Below, piece by piece: positions 54,118-63,884 of a DNA stretch of 64,000 nucleotides; position 1 is the first letter of the stretch; the number at the start of each line of letters is the position of its first letter. A program made the translations under genes and the position numbers. The stretch comes from Corynebacterium sp. MSK041. GTDB taxonomy: Bacteria > Actinomycetota > Actinomycetes > Mycobacteriales > Mycobacteriaceae. Location: positions 54,925 through 118,924 of the forward strand of contig NZ_JASPJK010000007.1 of assembly GCF_030232265.1 (NCBI RefSeq). Reading direction: 5' to 3'. The notes under the pieces are model-generated. The model worked only from the letters and a program-made list of their open reading frames with translations, was not told where the DNA came from and ran no database searches.

Positions 54118-56505
54118 CTAAGAGCTTGGAGGGGCGACACGTGCGGAGAGCCCCGCCGTCATGGTCACCAACGCGCCCAGGAGCTTCAACGCCCCAGCCT
54201 TATCCAAAGGCTGGTTACCGTTGCCGCACTTGGGGGATTGCACGCATGACGGGCAGCCGGATGCACACCCGCAGGACTTGACCGCCTCATAGGTGGCCTC
54301 AATCCACTCGTGGAAGCGGGCGTAACCCTCATCGGCAAAACCCGCACCGCCCGGGTGCCCGTCATAGACAAACACCGTGGGTTGCATCGTGTCCGGATGC
54401 AGTGCAGTGGACACACCACCGATATCCCACCGGTCACAGGTGGCTAACAAAGGAAGGAGGCCAATGGCGGCGTGCTCCGCGGCATGCAGCGCGCCGGGGA
54501 CATCCCCAGCAGCGATACCTAACTCATCGAGCACCAGCGGATCAATGGTGTACGCCACCGCACGGGTAACCAAGGTCTGTTCGGGTAGGTCGAGGGGGAT
54601 GTGTTCGGAGACGGTGCCGTCCGCAAGCCGCACTACATAGCCCGTGACATGGTCGGTGACTTCGACGTCCACGTTGGCCACCCACAAACCTGGCGACGGA
54701 TTGACCCGCGCGTGTGGTTCCCCAATGACCGCGATGTCGGTGGTGGAACGCGCCATGGTGGAATAGTCCGGCATCTCCGGGTGGGCGAGTGCAACGTAAT
54801 TGTCCAAGTCCAGTTCATCGATGATGAAGTACTCGCCCTGGTGGATGTACACCGCGCCATCATGCACCTGCGCGGCGGCGCGGCCGGAATCGATGGTGCC
54901 CAGCAGGCGCCCATCGGTGGCATCCACGATCATTACTTCCTCTCCCGTGCCACCGCGCAGCGAGATCATCCCGTGGGCCGTCTCCGGGGTGATATCACCC
55001 GTGAGCTGTGGCACCGCAAACCACCCGCGCGGGCGACGGCGCAAAAAACCAGCGGATGTCAGTTCCGCGACGACATCGGCTGCACCAAACGCCACCACGT
55101 CCGCGTCCGTCAACGGGCGCTCCACCGCAGCGCAGTACACATGTCCCCGCAAAATGAAAGGATTCTGCGGATTGAACACACTGTTTTCCACCGGTTTGTC
55201 CAGCAACGCTTCGGGGTGGTGCACCAGGTAGGTATCCATCGGCTCATCCCGAGCCACCATCACCACCAAGGAGGACTGTCCTCGGCGGCCAGAGCGGCCT
55301 GCCTGCTGCCGGAAAGACGCAACCGTGCCAGGAAACCCTGCCATGACCACGGCATCGAGCCCGCCAACGTCAATGCCCAATTCCAGGGCATTCGTCGTGG
55401 CCATGCCTAGAAGATCGCCGTTGTCCAGTGCCTTCTCCAACGCGCGACGGTCCTCCGCCAAGTAACCAGCGCGGTAGGAGGCAATGCGGGACGCGAAGTC
55501 AGCTCGACCCTTGGCCACGAGGTCTTCCGCTGCACGCATGGCCACTGTTTCGGCCGCGCGCCGGGAACGCACGAAGGTGAGCGTGCGTGCGCCGGCAGCG
55601 ACGAGTTCGGCCATCATCGCGGCTGCCTCCGTTGTGGCTGGATGCCGGACGGGTGCACCGTTTTCGCCCTCCGCGCCTTCGATGAAGCCGGGTTCCCACA
55701 GGGCGAAGGTTTTCTCACCGGTGGGGGCACCGTCGTCTGTCACGGCGGTGACTTGGCGGCCGGTGAGGTTACCGGCATGGGCGGCTGGGGCAGCGGAGGT
55801 GGCCGAGGCCAAGATGAACACCGGCTCCGCGCCGTAGGAACGGGCAAGACGATCAAGGCGTCGTAATACCAACGCCACGTTCGCACCAAAAACACCCCGG
55901 TAGGTGTGACACTCGTCCACGATCACGTACTTGAGATTGCGCAGTAGCCGCACCCACTTGGGGTGGCTGGACAAGATCCCGGCGTGCAGCATGTCGGGGT
56001 TGGTGAACACGAACCGGGTGGTTTCCCGGATGGTGGAGCGGGCTTCGGTGGGGGTGTCGCCGTCATAAGGCGCGGGATTGGCGGCAGTTTTGGTGCCGTT
56101 CCCCAACACTGGGTGTCCCTTGATCAGCGAGCTGACAGCCAGCAACTGGTCCGAGCCCAGTGCCTTCGTCGGAGTGAGGTACATCGCGCAGGCCGTTGGG
56201 TCAGTGGCCAAGGTGGTCAACACTGGCAGCTGGTATCCCAAGGACTTGCCGGAAGAAGTCCCTGTTGCCACCACAACGTCTGTGCCTTCCCACGCCAGCT
56301 GCGCGCATCGTGCCTGGTGGGTGTACAGCGCATGCACTCCTGATTCTTCCCACCGCCGGCGCAGTTCGGCATCTGCCCATCCCGGCCAGGGCGCGGTGCG
56401 GGCGTGTTGGGCAGGCAGTGTTCGCACATGTGTGAGGGTGCCGGCGGGGAGGGTGCGGGAGATGCTGTCAATGAGTTCGCTGGCGAATGAGCCGGGCGCA
56501 GTCAT
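54118..56505 (-). CDS. DEAD/DEAH-box helicase with DUF1998 (MrfA/YprA-like)
   Basis: The 795-residue superfamily 2 helicase has motif I VATGTSSGKSLGYQLP, motif II VDECHTYRG (a DECH box) and motif III LASATS. Motifs V and VI are NALELGIDVGGLDAVV and QQAGRSGRRGQ. The C-terminal DUF1998 carries a four-Cys cluster (CGCASGCPSCVQSPKCG), the zinc site of MrfA, a repair helicase for mitomycin damage. The start at 56505 follows AAGGAGGTG. Its homologue sits beside the Flp locus in M. tuberculosis. Confidence 0.93.
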   Translation of the reverse strand: MTAPGSFASELIDSISRTLPAGTLTHVRTLPAQHARTAPWPGWADAELRRRWEESGVHALYTHQARCAQLAWEGTDVVVATGTSSGKSLGYQLPVLTTLATDPTACAMYLTPTKALGSDQLLAVSSLIKGHPVLGNGTKTAANPAPYDGDTPTEARSTIRETTRFVFTNPDMLHAGILSSHPKWVRLLRNLKYVIVDECHTYRGVFGANVALVLRRLDRLARSYGAEPVFILASATSAAPAAHAGNLTGRQVTAVTDDGAPTGEKTFALWEPGFIEGAEGENGAPVRHPATTEAAAMMAELVAAGARTLTFVRSRRAAETVAMRAAEDLVAKGRADFASRIASYRAGYLAEDRRALEKALDNGDLLGMATTNALELGIDVGGLDAVVMAGFPGTVASFRQQAGRSGRRGQSSLVVMVARDEPMDTYLVHHPEALLDKPVENSVFNPQNPFILRGHVYCAAVERPLTDADVVAFGAADVVAELTSAGFLRRRPRGWFAVPQLTGDITPETAHGMISLRGGTGEEVMIVDATDGRLLGTIDSGRAAAQVHDGAVYIHQGEYFIIDELDLDNYVALAHPEMPDYSTMARSTTDIAVIGEPHARVNPSPGLWVANVDVEVTDHVTGYVVRLADGTVSEHIPLDLPEQTLVTRAVAYTIDPLVLDELGIAAGDVPGALHAAEHAAIGLLPLLATCDRWDIGGVSTALHPDTMQPTVFVYDGHPGGAGFADEGYARFHEWIEATYEAVKSCGCASGCPSCVQSPKCGNGNQPLDKAGALKLLGALVTMTAGLSARVAPPSS

Positions 56506-56668
56506 GGTGGCACCTCCTTGGAAAAACGAGTGAATAATGAACTTGTCCGACGTGAAAGCATAAATCATGGCAGACTTAGTGGCGGTTGCGGATAAGAAGA
56601 TCCGCCGCCATGAAACCGGATAGGCCGGTTTTAGTTAGACAACCGGCATATACGGAAGGTTTTCAATA

Positions 56669-56872
56669 ATGGCTACAGGTACTGTGAAGTGGTTTAACGC
56701 CGAAAAGGGTTTCGGCTTCATCGCTCCTGATGATGGTTCCGCGGACGTGTTCGTGCACTACTCCGAGATTCAGGGCAGCGGCTTCCGCACCCTCGAAGAG
56801 GATCAGAAGGTTGAGTTTGAGGTCGGCGAAGGTGCCAAGGGCCCGCAGGCTCAGCAGGTGCGCGCGCTCTAA
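56669..56872 (+). CDS. cspA: Cold-shock protein
   Basis: The 67-residue OB-fold protein carries RNP1 (KGFGFIAP) and RNP2 (VFVHYSEI), as expected for a CspA-type RNA chaperone. The long leader upstream contains inverted GC-rich arms (GGCGG...CCGCC and ACCGG...CCGGT) that may fold in a temperature-dependent way; this is inference. Confidence 0.96.
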   Translation: MATGTVKWFNAEKGFGFIAPDDGSADVFVHYSEIQGSGFRTLEEDQKVEFEVGEGAKGPQAQQVRAL

Positions 56873-56907
56873 TTGCGCTGAGAGGCGCGCGACGCCCCTC
56901 AGTTTTC

Positions 56908-56945
56908 TAAACCGGTCTACCCAAAACGGGTGTGGCCGGTTTTTT
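56908..56945 (+). terminator. Terminator of cspA
   Basis: AAACCGG..ACCC-AAAA-CGGGT..CCGGTTT ends in TTTTTAG and runs into the 3' end of dedA on the other strand. Confidence 0.85.
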
Positions 56946-57579
56946 AGATGCTGGATACCCCACGGCGGACGTCAAACCATTCCATTGCGGCGGCCTGCAG
57001 GCGCTGAATGGCCATACCGACGAGGCTGCCTAAGGTCACGCCCACGATCATGGCGAGGAGTGGGTAATCAGAGAAAAGAGTGCCGCCGAGGTAGCCGGTA
57101 CCAACGCTGATGAGCACCCACAGGATGACGCCGATGGTGTCAAAGAAGAAGAACAGGAACCAGTTGTAGCGCACGGACCCCAACACGATGGTGGCCACCC
57201 AGCGGGCCCAGGGCAAGAAGCGGGCAACCATGATGGTCACCGGGCCATGCTCGTTCATGTTCGCGCGCACCCACGTGATTGCTTTACCAGCACGGGACTC
57301 CGGGTCGAGGCGGTTGACCAGGCCAATCAGGCGGCTGCCCAGCATGAAGCACAAATTGTCACCAATAATCGCGCCGATGCCGGCGGCGACCATCACCCAC
57401 TTCACATCGGGGACACCTTGAGACGCAGAAAAAGCTCCCGCCAGGTTAAGCACCGTTTCAGATGGCACGACGGGGAACAGGGCATCAATGGTGATGAGGA
57501 GACCGACGAGGGGATAGAAAATAGGCATCGTCATCAATTGCTCAAGAAAGGCAATGAGCCCGTCGACGATCTCGGTCAC
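56944..57579 (-). CDS. DedA-family membrane protein
   Basis: The 211-residue protein has the VTT/DedA pattern: re-entrant segment with FPVVPSETVLNLAGAFSAS, GAIIGDNLCFMLGSRLIG, and FARF-like motif ARFLPWARWVATIVLGSVRY containing the conserved Arg residues. DedA proteins are lipid (undecaprenyl-phosphate or phosphatidylethanolamine) scramblases or transporters. It converges with cspA and is divergent from topA. Confidence 0.92.
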   Translation of the reverse strand: MTEIVDGLIAFLEQLMTMPIFYPLVGLLITIDALFPVVPSETVLNLAGAFSASQGVPDVKWVMVAAGIGAIIGDNLCFMLGSRLIGLVNRLDPESRAGKAITWVRANMNEHGPVTIMVARFLPWARWVATIVLGSVRYNWFLFFFFDTIGVILWVLISVGTGYLGGTLFSDYPLLAMIVGVTLGSLVGMAIQRLQAAAMEWFDVRRGVSSI

Positions 57580-57809
57580 GCGGTCGGCCTCCTTTCCATG
57601 ACAGGTTCCCTCAGCACTTTTTTGGCAAGTTTACTCACGCTCGTTGGTCGGGCGAAGTGTTACGGTGCTAGAAAATGACGGTTGTAAAAAGGGGCCGTCG
57701 ATAAGCAATTGCCTCCTAAAATTTGGAGCCGTAAGTTTCACGTGCTGCAAAATACGTGGTAGTTGTCTGTAGTGAGTTAATCAAGCACCGCATTAAGGAG
57801 TCACCCGGC
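57580..57809. other. Divergent promoter region of dedA and topA
   Basis: The 230 bases carry one copy of the iterated 11-mer and the ribosome site AAGGAGTCACCCGGC before topA. No clear gene is present. Confidence 0.6.
57696..57706 (+). repeat. Iterated 11-mer copy upstream of topA
   Basis: Intergenic copy about 105 bases before the topA start, followed by AATTGC. Confidence 0.8.
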
Positions 57810-60746
57810 GTGACGGAGAAGAACGCACAGGGCAAAACCCTGGTCATCGTGGAGTCGCAGACGAAAGCGAAGAAGATCCAGAAATACCTGGGTAACAACT
57901 ACTTCGTTGAGGCTTCCGTGGGGCACATTCGCGACCTTCCCGGCCGCTCTGCTGACATTCCTGCGAAGTACAAGAAGGAGCCGTGGGCACGCCTAGGCGT
58001 GAACCCGGAGAACTCTTTCGAGCCGATTTACGTGGTCAGCGCGGATAAAAAGAAGAAGGTCACAGATCTGCGCGCGAAGCTGAAGCAGTCCGACAAGCTG
58101 CTGCTGGCAACAGACCCGGACCGTGAGGGCGAAGCGATCGCGTGGCACCTGCTTGAGGTGCTCAAGCCGAAGGTGCCGGTGGAGCGCATGGTGTTCAATG
58201 AGATCACCGAATCCGCCATCAAGGAAGCCGCGGAAAACACCCGTGAGCTGGACATGAACCTTGTGGACGCGCAGGAAACGCGCCGTATCCTGGACCGCCT
58301 GTACGGCTACGAAGTCTCCCCGGTGCTGTGGAAGAAGATCATGCCGCGCCTGTCCGCTGGCCGCGTGCAATCCGTGGCCACGCGTGTGATCGTCGAACGC
58401 GAGCGAGAACGCATGGCCTTTGTCTCCGCCGAATACTGGGATGTCACCGCCACCCTCAACGCGGGTGCCACGGGTGCAGGTCAGCCCGATGAATTCGACG
58501 CCAAGCTCATTGCTATCGACGGCTCCAAGATCGCCCAAGGCCGCGATTTTGACGACCGTGGCCGGCTGAAGAACGACTCCCTCGTGGTGGTGGACAAGCA
58601 GGACGCCGAGAACCTCGCCGAGAATCTCACTGGCCAGGCGATGGAAGTATCCAACGTGGAGTCCCGCCCGTACACCCGCAAGCCGTACGCGCCTTTCATG
58701 ACGTCGACTCTGCAGCAGGCAGCCGGTGCGAAACTGCACTTCACCTCGGCCCGCACCATGCGCATCGCGCAACGCCTGTATGAAAACGGCCACATTACCT
58801 ATATGCGTACGGACTCGACCTCGCTGTCCCAGCAGGGCGTGGCGGCTGCGCGCGCCGCCGCCACGGAGTTGTATGGAGCCAACTACGTCACCGATGCCCC
58901 GCGCCGCTACGACCGGAAGGTGAAGAACTCCCAGGAGGCACACGAGGCGATCCGCCCCGCCGGCGAGCGCTTTGCCACCCCCGGCGAGCTGGCTCAGTCT
59001 CTTGATGCTGAGGAATTCAAGCTTTACGAGCTCATCTGGCAGCGCACCGTCGCCTCCCAGATGGAAGACTCCCGCGGCACGTCTGTCACCGTCACCGTTG
59101 CTGGTGACGCCAAGACCGGCGAACACGTTGAACTTTCCGCCTCCGGCCGCACCATCACCTTCCCGGGCTGGCTGCGCGCCTACTCTGACAGCCAGGACAG
59201 CAAGGAGAAGCACTTGCCGTCGTTGGCTAAAGGGGATGCCTTGACCGCCCGCGAAGTCACCGCCGACGGCCACTCCACCAACCCACCGGCCCGCTACACC
59301 GAGGCTAGTTTGGTGAAGAAGATGGAGGACCTGGGCATCGGCCGCCCGTCCACCTACGCCTCGATCATCAAAACCATCCAGGACCGTGGCTACGTGGCCA
59401 CCCGTGGCAACGCACTCGTGCCCACCTGGGTCGCGTTCTCCGTGGTCGGGCTCATGGAGCAAAATTTCGATGCGCTGGTGGACTACGAGTTCACGTCCTC
59501 CATGGAAGACGAACTCGACGAGATCGCCCGCGGCACCGAAGACCGCACCGAGTGGCTCACCGGCTTCTACTTCGGCGATGCTGATGCGGACGATTCCACC
59601 GCCGAAGCCATCGCGCGCCGCGGTGGCCTGAAGTCCATCATCGAGACCAACCTCGAATCCATCGACGCCCGCCAGGTCAACTCGCTCGAGCTCTACATTG
59701 ATGACGAAGGTCGCCCCGTCCACGTCCGCGTCGGACGCTACGGCCCCTACCTGGAGCGCCAGATCGGCGTCAATGCGGACGGCGAGCCTGAGTACCAGCG
59801 CGCCAACCTGCCCGAATCCACCACCCCGGATGAGGTCACCCCGGCTATGGCAGAGAAGCTCTTTGCCACCCCACCCACGGGCCGTGAGCTGGGCACCAAC
59901 CCCGCCAACGGCCGTATGGTCGTGGCCAAGGAGGGCCGCTACGGGCCGTACGTCACCGAGCTTGTCCGCGACGATGAGCGCGCCACCGCCGAGGCCCGTG
60001 CGCTTGAGATCGTCGCTGCTGAGCGCGCCGAAGAGGACGCCCAGCGCGCCGCCGAGGGCAAGCGCGCCAAGAACTGGGAAACCAAAACCGCGACCGCGCA
60101 AAAAGAAAAGCGAGTCGAGCAGCTTATCGACGAGCACCTCAAACCCGCCACCGCCTCCCTCTTCTCCACCATGGAACCATCCACGGTCACCCTGGAAGAG
60201 GCACTGCAGCTGCTGTCCTTGCCGCGCGAAGTCGGTGTGGACCCGTCCGATGGTGAAGTGATCACTGCTCAGAACGGCCGCTATGGCCCGTACCTGAAGA
60301 AGGGCAGCGACTCCCGCTCCCTAGCCAATGAAGAGCAGATCTTCTCCATCACCCTGGACGAGGCCCGCCGCATCTACGCCGAACCCAAGCGTCGCGGGCG
60401 TGCCGCCGCCCAGCCCCCGCTCAAGGTGCTTGGTGATAACGACGTCTCCGGCAAACCCATGACCGTCAAAGACGGCCGCTTCGGCCCCTACGTCACCGAC
60501 GGCACCACCAACGCCTCCCTCCAGCGCGGCGACACCCCCGAAACCATGACGGACGCCCGCGCCAACGAGCTTCTGTCTGCCCGCCGCGCCCGCGAGGCCC
60601 AGGATGCTGAGGCCGGTGGCACCAGTGGCACCGGCCGTGCAAAGAAGACCGCCAAGAAGGCTGCGAAGAAGACAGCCAAGAAGACCACGAAGAAGCCCCC
60701 GCAGACCACCAAACGTGTGATCAAGGCGGGTTCCCGCCGGAAGTAG
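57810..60746 (+). CDS. topA: DNA topoisomerase I
   Basis: The 978-residue type IA enzyme relaxes negative supercoils. It has the Toprim domain (LVIVESQTKAKKI, later ATDPDREGEAIAWHL) and the active-site Tyr 331 in ITYMRTDSTSLS. The C-terminus has repeated topoisomerase DUF modules (GRYGPYL, GRYGPYV, GRFGPYV) instead of zinc fingers, as in mycobacteria. It ends with a Lys-rich tail (AKKTAKKAAKKTAKK). The GTG start follows AAGGAG. Confidence 0.97.
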   Translation: MTEKNAQGKTLVIVESQTKAKKIQKYLGNNYFVEASVGHIRDLPGRSADIPAKYKKEPWARLGVNPENSFEPIYVVSADKKKKVTDLRAKLKQSDKLLLATDPDREGEAIAWHLLEVLKPKVPVERMVFNEITESAIKEAAENTRELDMNLVDAQETRRILDRLYGYEVSPVLWKKIMPRLSAGRVQSVATRVIVERERERMAFVSAEYWDVTATLNAGATGAGQPDEFDAKLIAIDGSKIAQGRDFDDRGRLKNDSLVVVDKQDAENLAENLTGQAMEVSNVESRPYTRKPYAPFMTSTLQQAAGAKLHFTSARTMRIAQRLYENGHITYMRTDSTSLSQQGVAAARAAATELYGANYVTDAPRRYDRKVKNSQEAHEAIRPAGERFATPGELAQSLDAEEFKLYELIWQRTVASQMEDSRGTSVTVTVAGDAKTGEHVELSASGRTITFPGWLRAYSDSQDSKEKHLPSLAKGDALTAREVTADGHSTNPPARYTEASLVKKMEDLGIGRPSTYASIIKTIQDRGYVATRGNALVPTWVAFSVVGLMEQNFDALVDYEFTSSMEDELDEIARGTEDRTEWLTGFYFGDADADDSTAEAIARRGGLKSIIETNLESIDARQVNSLELYIDDEGRPVHVRVGRYGPYLERQIGVNADGEPEYQRANLPESTTPDEVTPAMAEKLFATPPTGRELGTNPANGRMVVAKEGRYGPYVTELVRDDERATAEARALEIVAAERAEEDAQRAAEGKRAKNWETKTATAQKEKRVEQLIDEHLKPATASLFSTMEPSTVTLEEALQLLSLPREVGVDPSDGEVITAQNGRYGPYLKKGSDSRSLANEEQIFSITLDEARRIYAEPKRRGRAAAQPPLKVLGDNDVSGKPMTVKDGRFGPYVTDGTTNASLQRGDTPETMTDARANELLSARRAREAQDAEAGGTSGTGRAKKTAKKAAKKTAKKTTKKPPQTTKRVIKAGSRRK
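60122..60132 (-). repeat. Iterated 11-mer copy in topA
   Basis: The coding strand carries GCTTATCGACG, read Leu-Ile-Asp-Glu. Confidence 0.8.
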
Positions 60747-60777
60747 GGCTTAAACCGGGTCTTCGGAGGGTCGGTTG

Positions 60778-60791
60778 TGTAAAAATTTACA
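60778..60791. promoter_or_regulatory. Palindrome TGTAAA-AA-TTTACA
   Basis: Second dyad of the TGTAAA-NN-TTTACA type. It is nested in a larger stem CGGTTG...CAACCG that could also act as the topA terminator. Confidence 0.5.
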
Positions 60792-60859
60792 ACCGGCCTT
60801 TCGGGCAAATTTAAACCCGCTGGTCAGGGATTTCTAGTGCTGGATAGTTACCGGTGCAA

Positions 60860-60873
60860 TGTAAAGTTTTACA
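60860..60873. promoter_or_regulatory. Palindrome TGTAAA-GT-TTTACA
   Basis: Third dyad of the type, 69 bases from the previous one, in the gap between convergent topA and the cyclase gene. Flanked by CAA and CAC as at 33642 (complement). Confidence 0.5.
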
Positions 60874-60898
60874 CACAGGCACCGATAGTTCAGTCTCC

Positions 60899-62431
60899 CT
60901 AGTGACGCTCCGCCAACGTCGGGCGCACGGGGCGGGCGAGTTGGGTCATCTTGTTGCGGCCGCGGAGCTCGATGGATTTCATGCGGGTCCAGCGGGCGTG
61001 CTCGATTTCGTTCGCTTCGGTGAGCGTTGAGGTGTTGGTGAGCACTCGGCCTGGAGTGGTTTTGGCCAGCTCGGTGAGGCGGGCGGCGGTGTTCACGGCG
61101 TCGCCGATGACGGTGTATTCGAAGCGGTCTTGGCCACCAATGTGGCCAGCAACAACGTGGCCAGCGGCGACACCAATGCCGGCGTCAAGCTCAAGTCCGC
61201 GCAGCTCCTGGCGTAGTTCACGGGCGGCCTTGAGCGCGTAGGAGACGAAGTCTGGCAGGTTAACCGGGGCGCCGAAGATGGCCAGTGCTGCGTCACCTTC
61301 GAATTTGTTGATCACGCCCTTGTTGCGGTGCACCACGTCGACGACGATTTCGAAGAAGCCGTTGAGGGCCTCCACCACTTCCTCAGGGGTGCGGTCCACG
61401 GCGAGTTTGGTGGAGCCGATGACGTCGACAAATACGACGGCAACTTGGCGTGCCTCACCACCGAGTTCCGGTTTTTCCTCCAGCGCCTTCTGGGCAACTT
61501 CGGAGCCAACGTATTGGCCGAAGATGTCGCGGACGCGTTCCCTTTCGTTGAGGCCACGCATCATTTCGTTGAAGCCGGCTTGGAGGACGCCGAGCTCAGA
61601 GCCGTCGTAAATGTCTACTTGCGCGGAGGTGTCGCCGCTGCGCACTTGGTTGATGGCGTGCTGGAGTTCCTTGATGGGGTCAACCACACTCATGGTGGCA
61701 AACATGGTGCCTGCCATGCCGGTGATGATGGCGGTGATGGCAATGGCGGAGACGGACGGCATGAGCTCGCCGGGGGTGTCTTGGAAGAAGCCGTAGCGCT
61801 GGGCGGCGAGCAGGAAGAGGATGCCAAGGAGGGGCACCCCGGATGTCATGAACCAGACCAGGTAGAGCCGCTGTTTGATGGGCGGCTCGAGCATGGTGTC
61901 TTCGGCGCGGTTGGACAGGGTTTTGGCGGCGATGGGCCGCACGAGTCGTTCGGCTTGGACGAAGGTGAGCACGCAGGTGAGCAGTCCAGCCATGATGGTG
62001 GAGATGGCCACTACGAAGGCGAGTTGGGCGTCATGTCGGGCGGTGGCGGCGGTGGCGATGATAATGCCAACGAGCCAAATCACCCCCACGACCAGCGTTT
62101 GTAGCACGGGGATGCGCAATACGAGGGTGCGTACAGCAGCGGCGTCGTACCGGTCGGGCCGGCGCCCGAAGTGCAGCACGGGCCGGAAGAGCGTGTAGGA
62201 CACGATCCCGCCCACAACCACGGCAAGGATCAAGTACACGATGCCCAGCGGCGCGAAACCAGACGCGACCGCGCCGAGTTCTTTCGCCCCAGGCATGGGG
62301 ATGAGGTAGCGGACAAAGGCCATGATGGCCATCGCGCTGACAACGTTGGTGAACAGCAGCACGGAGGCGTACAAGGGCCATGGGGTGCCCATGATCCACC
62401 GAATACCGCGCCACATCCGTTCCACGATCAT
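60899..62431 (-). CDS. cyaB: Membrane class III adenylate cyclase
   Basis: The 510-residue protein has six membrane helices in the first 265 residues and a HAMP domain (SVVDPIKELQHAINQVRSGD). The class III cyclase catalytic domain holds metal-binding Asp in VFVDVIGST and FEGDAALAIF and the transition-state Asn/Arg in GDAVNTAARL. It makes cAMP, the ligand of GlxR. It matches C. glutamicum CyaB in position beside topA. The start at 62431 is 44 bases from divergent holB. Confidence 0.95.
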   Translation of the reverse strand: MIVERMWRGIRWIMGTPWPLYASVLLFTNVVSAMAIMAFVRYLIPMPGAKELGAVASGFAPLGIVYLILAVVVGGIVSYTLFRPVLHFGRRPDRYDAAAVRTLVLRIPVLQTLVVGVIWLVGIIIATAATARHDAQLAFVVAISTIMAGLLTCVLTFVQAERLVRPIAAKTLSNRAEDTMLEPPIKQRLYLVWFMTSGVPLLGILFLLAAQRYGFFQDTPGELMPSVSAIAITAIITGMAGTMFATMSVVDPIKELQHAINQVRSGDTSAQVDIYDGSELGVLQAGFNEMMRGLNERERVRDIFGQYVGSEVAQKALEEKPELGGEARQVAVVFVDVIGSTKLAVDRTPEEVVEALNGFFEIVVDVVHRNKGVINKFEGDAALAIFGAPVNLPDFVSYALKAARELRQELRGLELDAGIGVAAGHVVAGHIGGQDRFEYTVIGDAVNTAARLTELAKTTPGRVLTNTSTLTEANEIEHARWTRMKSIELRGRNKMTQLARPVRPTLAERH

Positions 62432-62475
62432 CTACTCTACGTTGCTTGTCGCCCCGCGGTTGTAGGGTGGGTGAC

Positions 62476-63699
62476 GTGACTGCGCCGAATCTTCCTGCCT
62501 CGCGTTCTGTGGCTGAGCGCCTTGCCGATATTCCGTCGGTGCGTTCGGTGATCCTCGCCGCCGCAGCCGCTGCGCGTGGGGTGGAGGGGGCGCCGGCACA
62601 TGCGATGACGCATTCGTGGTTGTTCACCGGTCCGCCGGGGGCGGGGCGTTCGACGTCGGCGTTGGCGTTCGCGGCGGCGCTCGTGTGCACCGATCCGGAG
62701 GAGCTCGGGTGCGGGCGCTGCCAGAGTTGTCGGGATGTTTTCGCCGGTGCGCACACGGATGTTGTGCATGTTGTGCCACAAGAGCTCGTCATCAAAGTCA
62801 AGACGGTGCGCGAGATCATCGCTCAAGCTTCTCGCTTGCCGACGATTTCCCCGTACCGCATCATCATCATCGACGACGCCGACCGGTTCTCCTTCGAAGC
62901 AGCCGACGCGTTCCTGAAAACGGTGGAGGAACCACCGGCATCCACGGTGATCATCATGTGTGCACCGTCGACGGATCCGGAGGACTTCTCCACGACGTTG
63001 CGTTCGCGGTGTAGGCATTTGTATGTGCCGGCTCCGTCGACAAGCGAAATTGTGCGCTTGCTGATGGAGGAGGAAGGAGCCTCGGAACAGGTCGCCCGGC
63101 TTGCTGCGGTGACGTCGCTGCATCATGTGGGGCGGGCGCGTCGACTGGTGCGCTCGGAGGAGGCGCAACTGCGCAGGGGCATCGCGATCAACCTAGCGGA
63201 GCTGGTCTTCCACGGCGACCAGGCGTTCAAGGCGGTGGCCGCGTTGGTGAAGTCGGCGGATGCCGCGGCGAAGGATGCCTACGCGGACGCGGACCAGGAG
63301 GAGCGCGACAAACTGGAAAATGCCCTCGGCATGGGCGCGAAGGGAAAGGGTGCTGCGCGGGCACTGCGGGGGACAGCGTCCTCGATCAAGGAGCTGGAAG
63401 CAGCGCAGAAGGCCCGCGGTACGCGTCGTTTGCGCGACGTGCTGGACCTCACCTTGGTAGATGTGGCGGGGATTTACCGCGATGCCATTGTGATCCGCAG
63501 CGGTAGCGGGGTCGAGCTCGTTCACCCAGACTTTGAGGGACTCTCGCGTGAGATAGCCGAGCGCGTTGATGTGGCCGGGCTGACCGAATGCCTCGATGCC
63601 ATCGTCGAATGCCGCGAACGCCTGGATCAGTCCGTGCTGCCGGTCATTGCCTTCAACGGAATGTTGGGCCGCATCCGGCTCGCTTGTGGTGTGAGCTGA
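62476..63699 (+). CDS. holB: DNA polymerase III delta-prime subunit
   Basis: The 407-residue clamp-loader subunit has a P-loop of form GPPGAGRSTS, where the catalytic Lys is Arg, in line with delta-prime not hydrolysing ATP. It also has zinc-binding Cys (CGRCQSCRD), DDADRFSFEAADAFLKTVEEPP and SRCRHLYVPAPS. The C-terminal domain is helical. The GTG at 62476 follows TAGGGTGGGTGAC; an upstream ATG overlaps the cyclase start. Confidence 0.92.
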   Translation: MTAPNLPASRSVAERLADIPSVRSVILAAAAAARGVEGAPAHAMTHSWLFTGPPGAGRSTSALAFAAALVCTDPEELGCGRCQSCRDVFAGAHTDVVHVVPQELVIKVKTVREIIAQASRLPTISPYRIIIIDDADRFSFEAADAFLKTVEEPPASTVIIMCAPSTDPEDFSTTLRSRCRHLYVPAPSTSEIVRLLMEEEGASEQVARLAAVTSLHHVGRARRLVRSEEAQLRRGIAINLAELVFHGDQAFKAVAALVKSADAAAKDAYADADQEERDKLENALGMGAKGKGAARALRGTASSIKELEAAQKARGTRRLRDVLDLTLVDVAGIYRDAIVIRSGSGVELVHPDFEGLSREIAERVDVAGLTECLDAIVECRERLDQSVLPVIAFNGMLGRIRLACGVS

Positions 63700-63768
63700 C
63701 CAGCGATTTTTGCTCGGGGCTGTTTCTCCACTAAGCTATGCCCTCGGATTGCACGCTGTGCTTTCCGC

Positions 63769-63844
63769 GCCGCCTTAGCTCAGTCGGCAGAGCGTTTCAC
63801 TCGTAATGAAAAGGTCGCGAGTTCGATTCTCGCAGGCGGCTCCA
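63769..63844 (+). tRNA. tRNA-Thr (anticodon CGT)
   Basis: A 76-nt cloverleaf with acceptor GCCGCCT/AGGCGGC, D-arm GCTCAGTCGGCAGAGC, anticodon loop CTCGTAA (anticodon CGT), T-arm GTTCGATTC and encoded CCA. Confidence 0.95.
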
Positions 63845-63850
63845 CCAAAT

Positions 63851-63884
63851 CCCCAGCTAGAACACTGTTTCAGCTGGGGTTTCT
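63851..63884 (+). terminator. Terminator of tRNA-Thr
   Basis: CCCCAGCT...AGCTGGGG around an AGAACACTGTTTC loop, followed by TTTCTTCG. The remaining 115 bases of the window contain no feature I can identify. Confidence 0.75.

Noticed and set aside
57993..60137. 714-codon open frame on the minus strand inside topA
   Set aside because: It is the antisense shadow of a strongly conserved gene; its product is low in recognisable motifs and reflects GC-rich codon structure.
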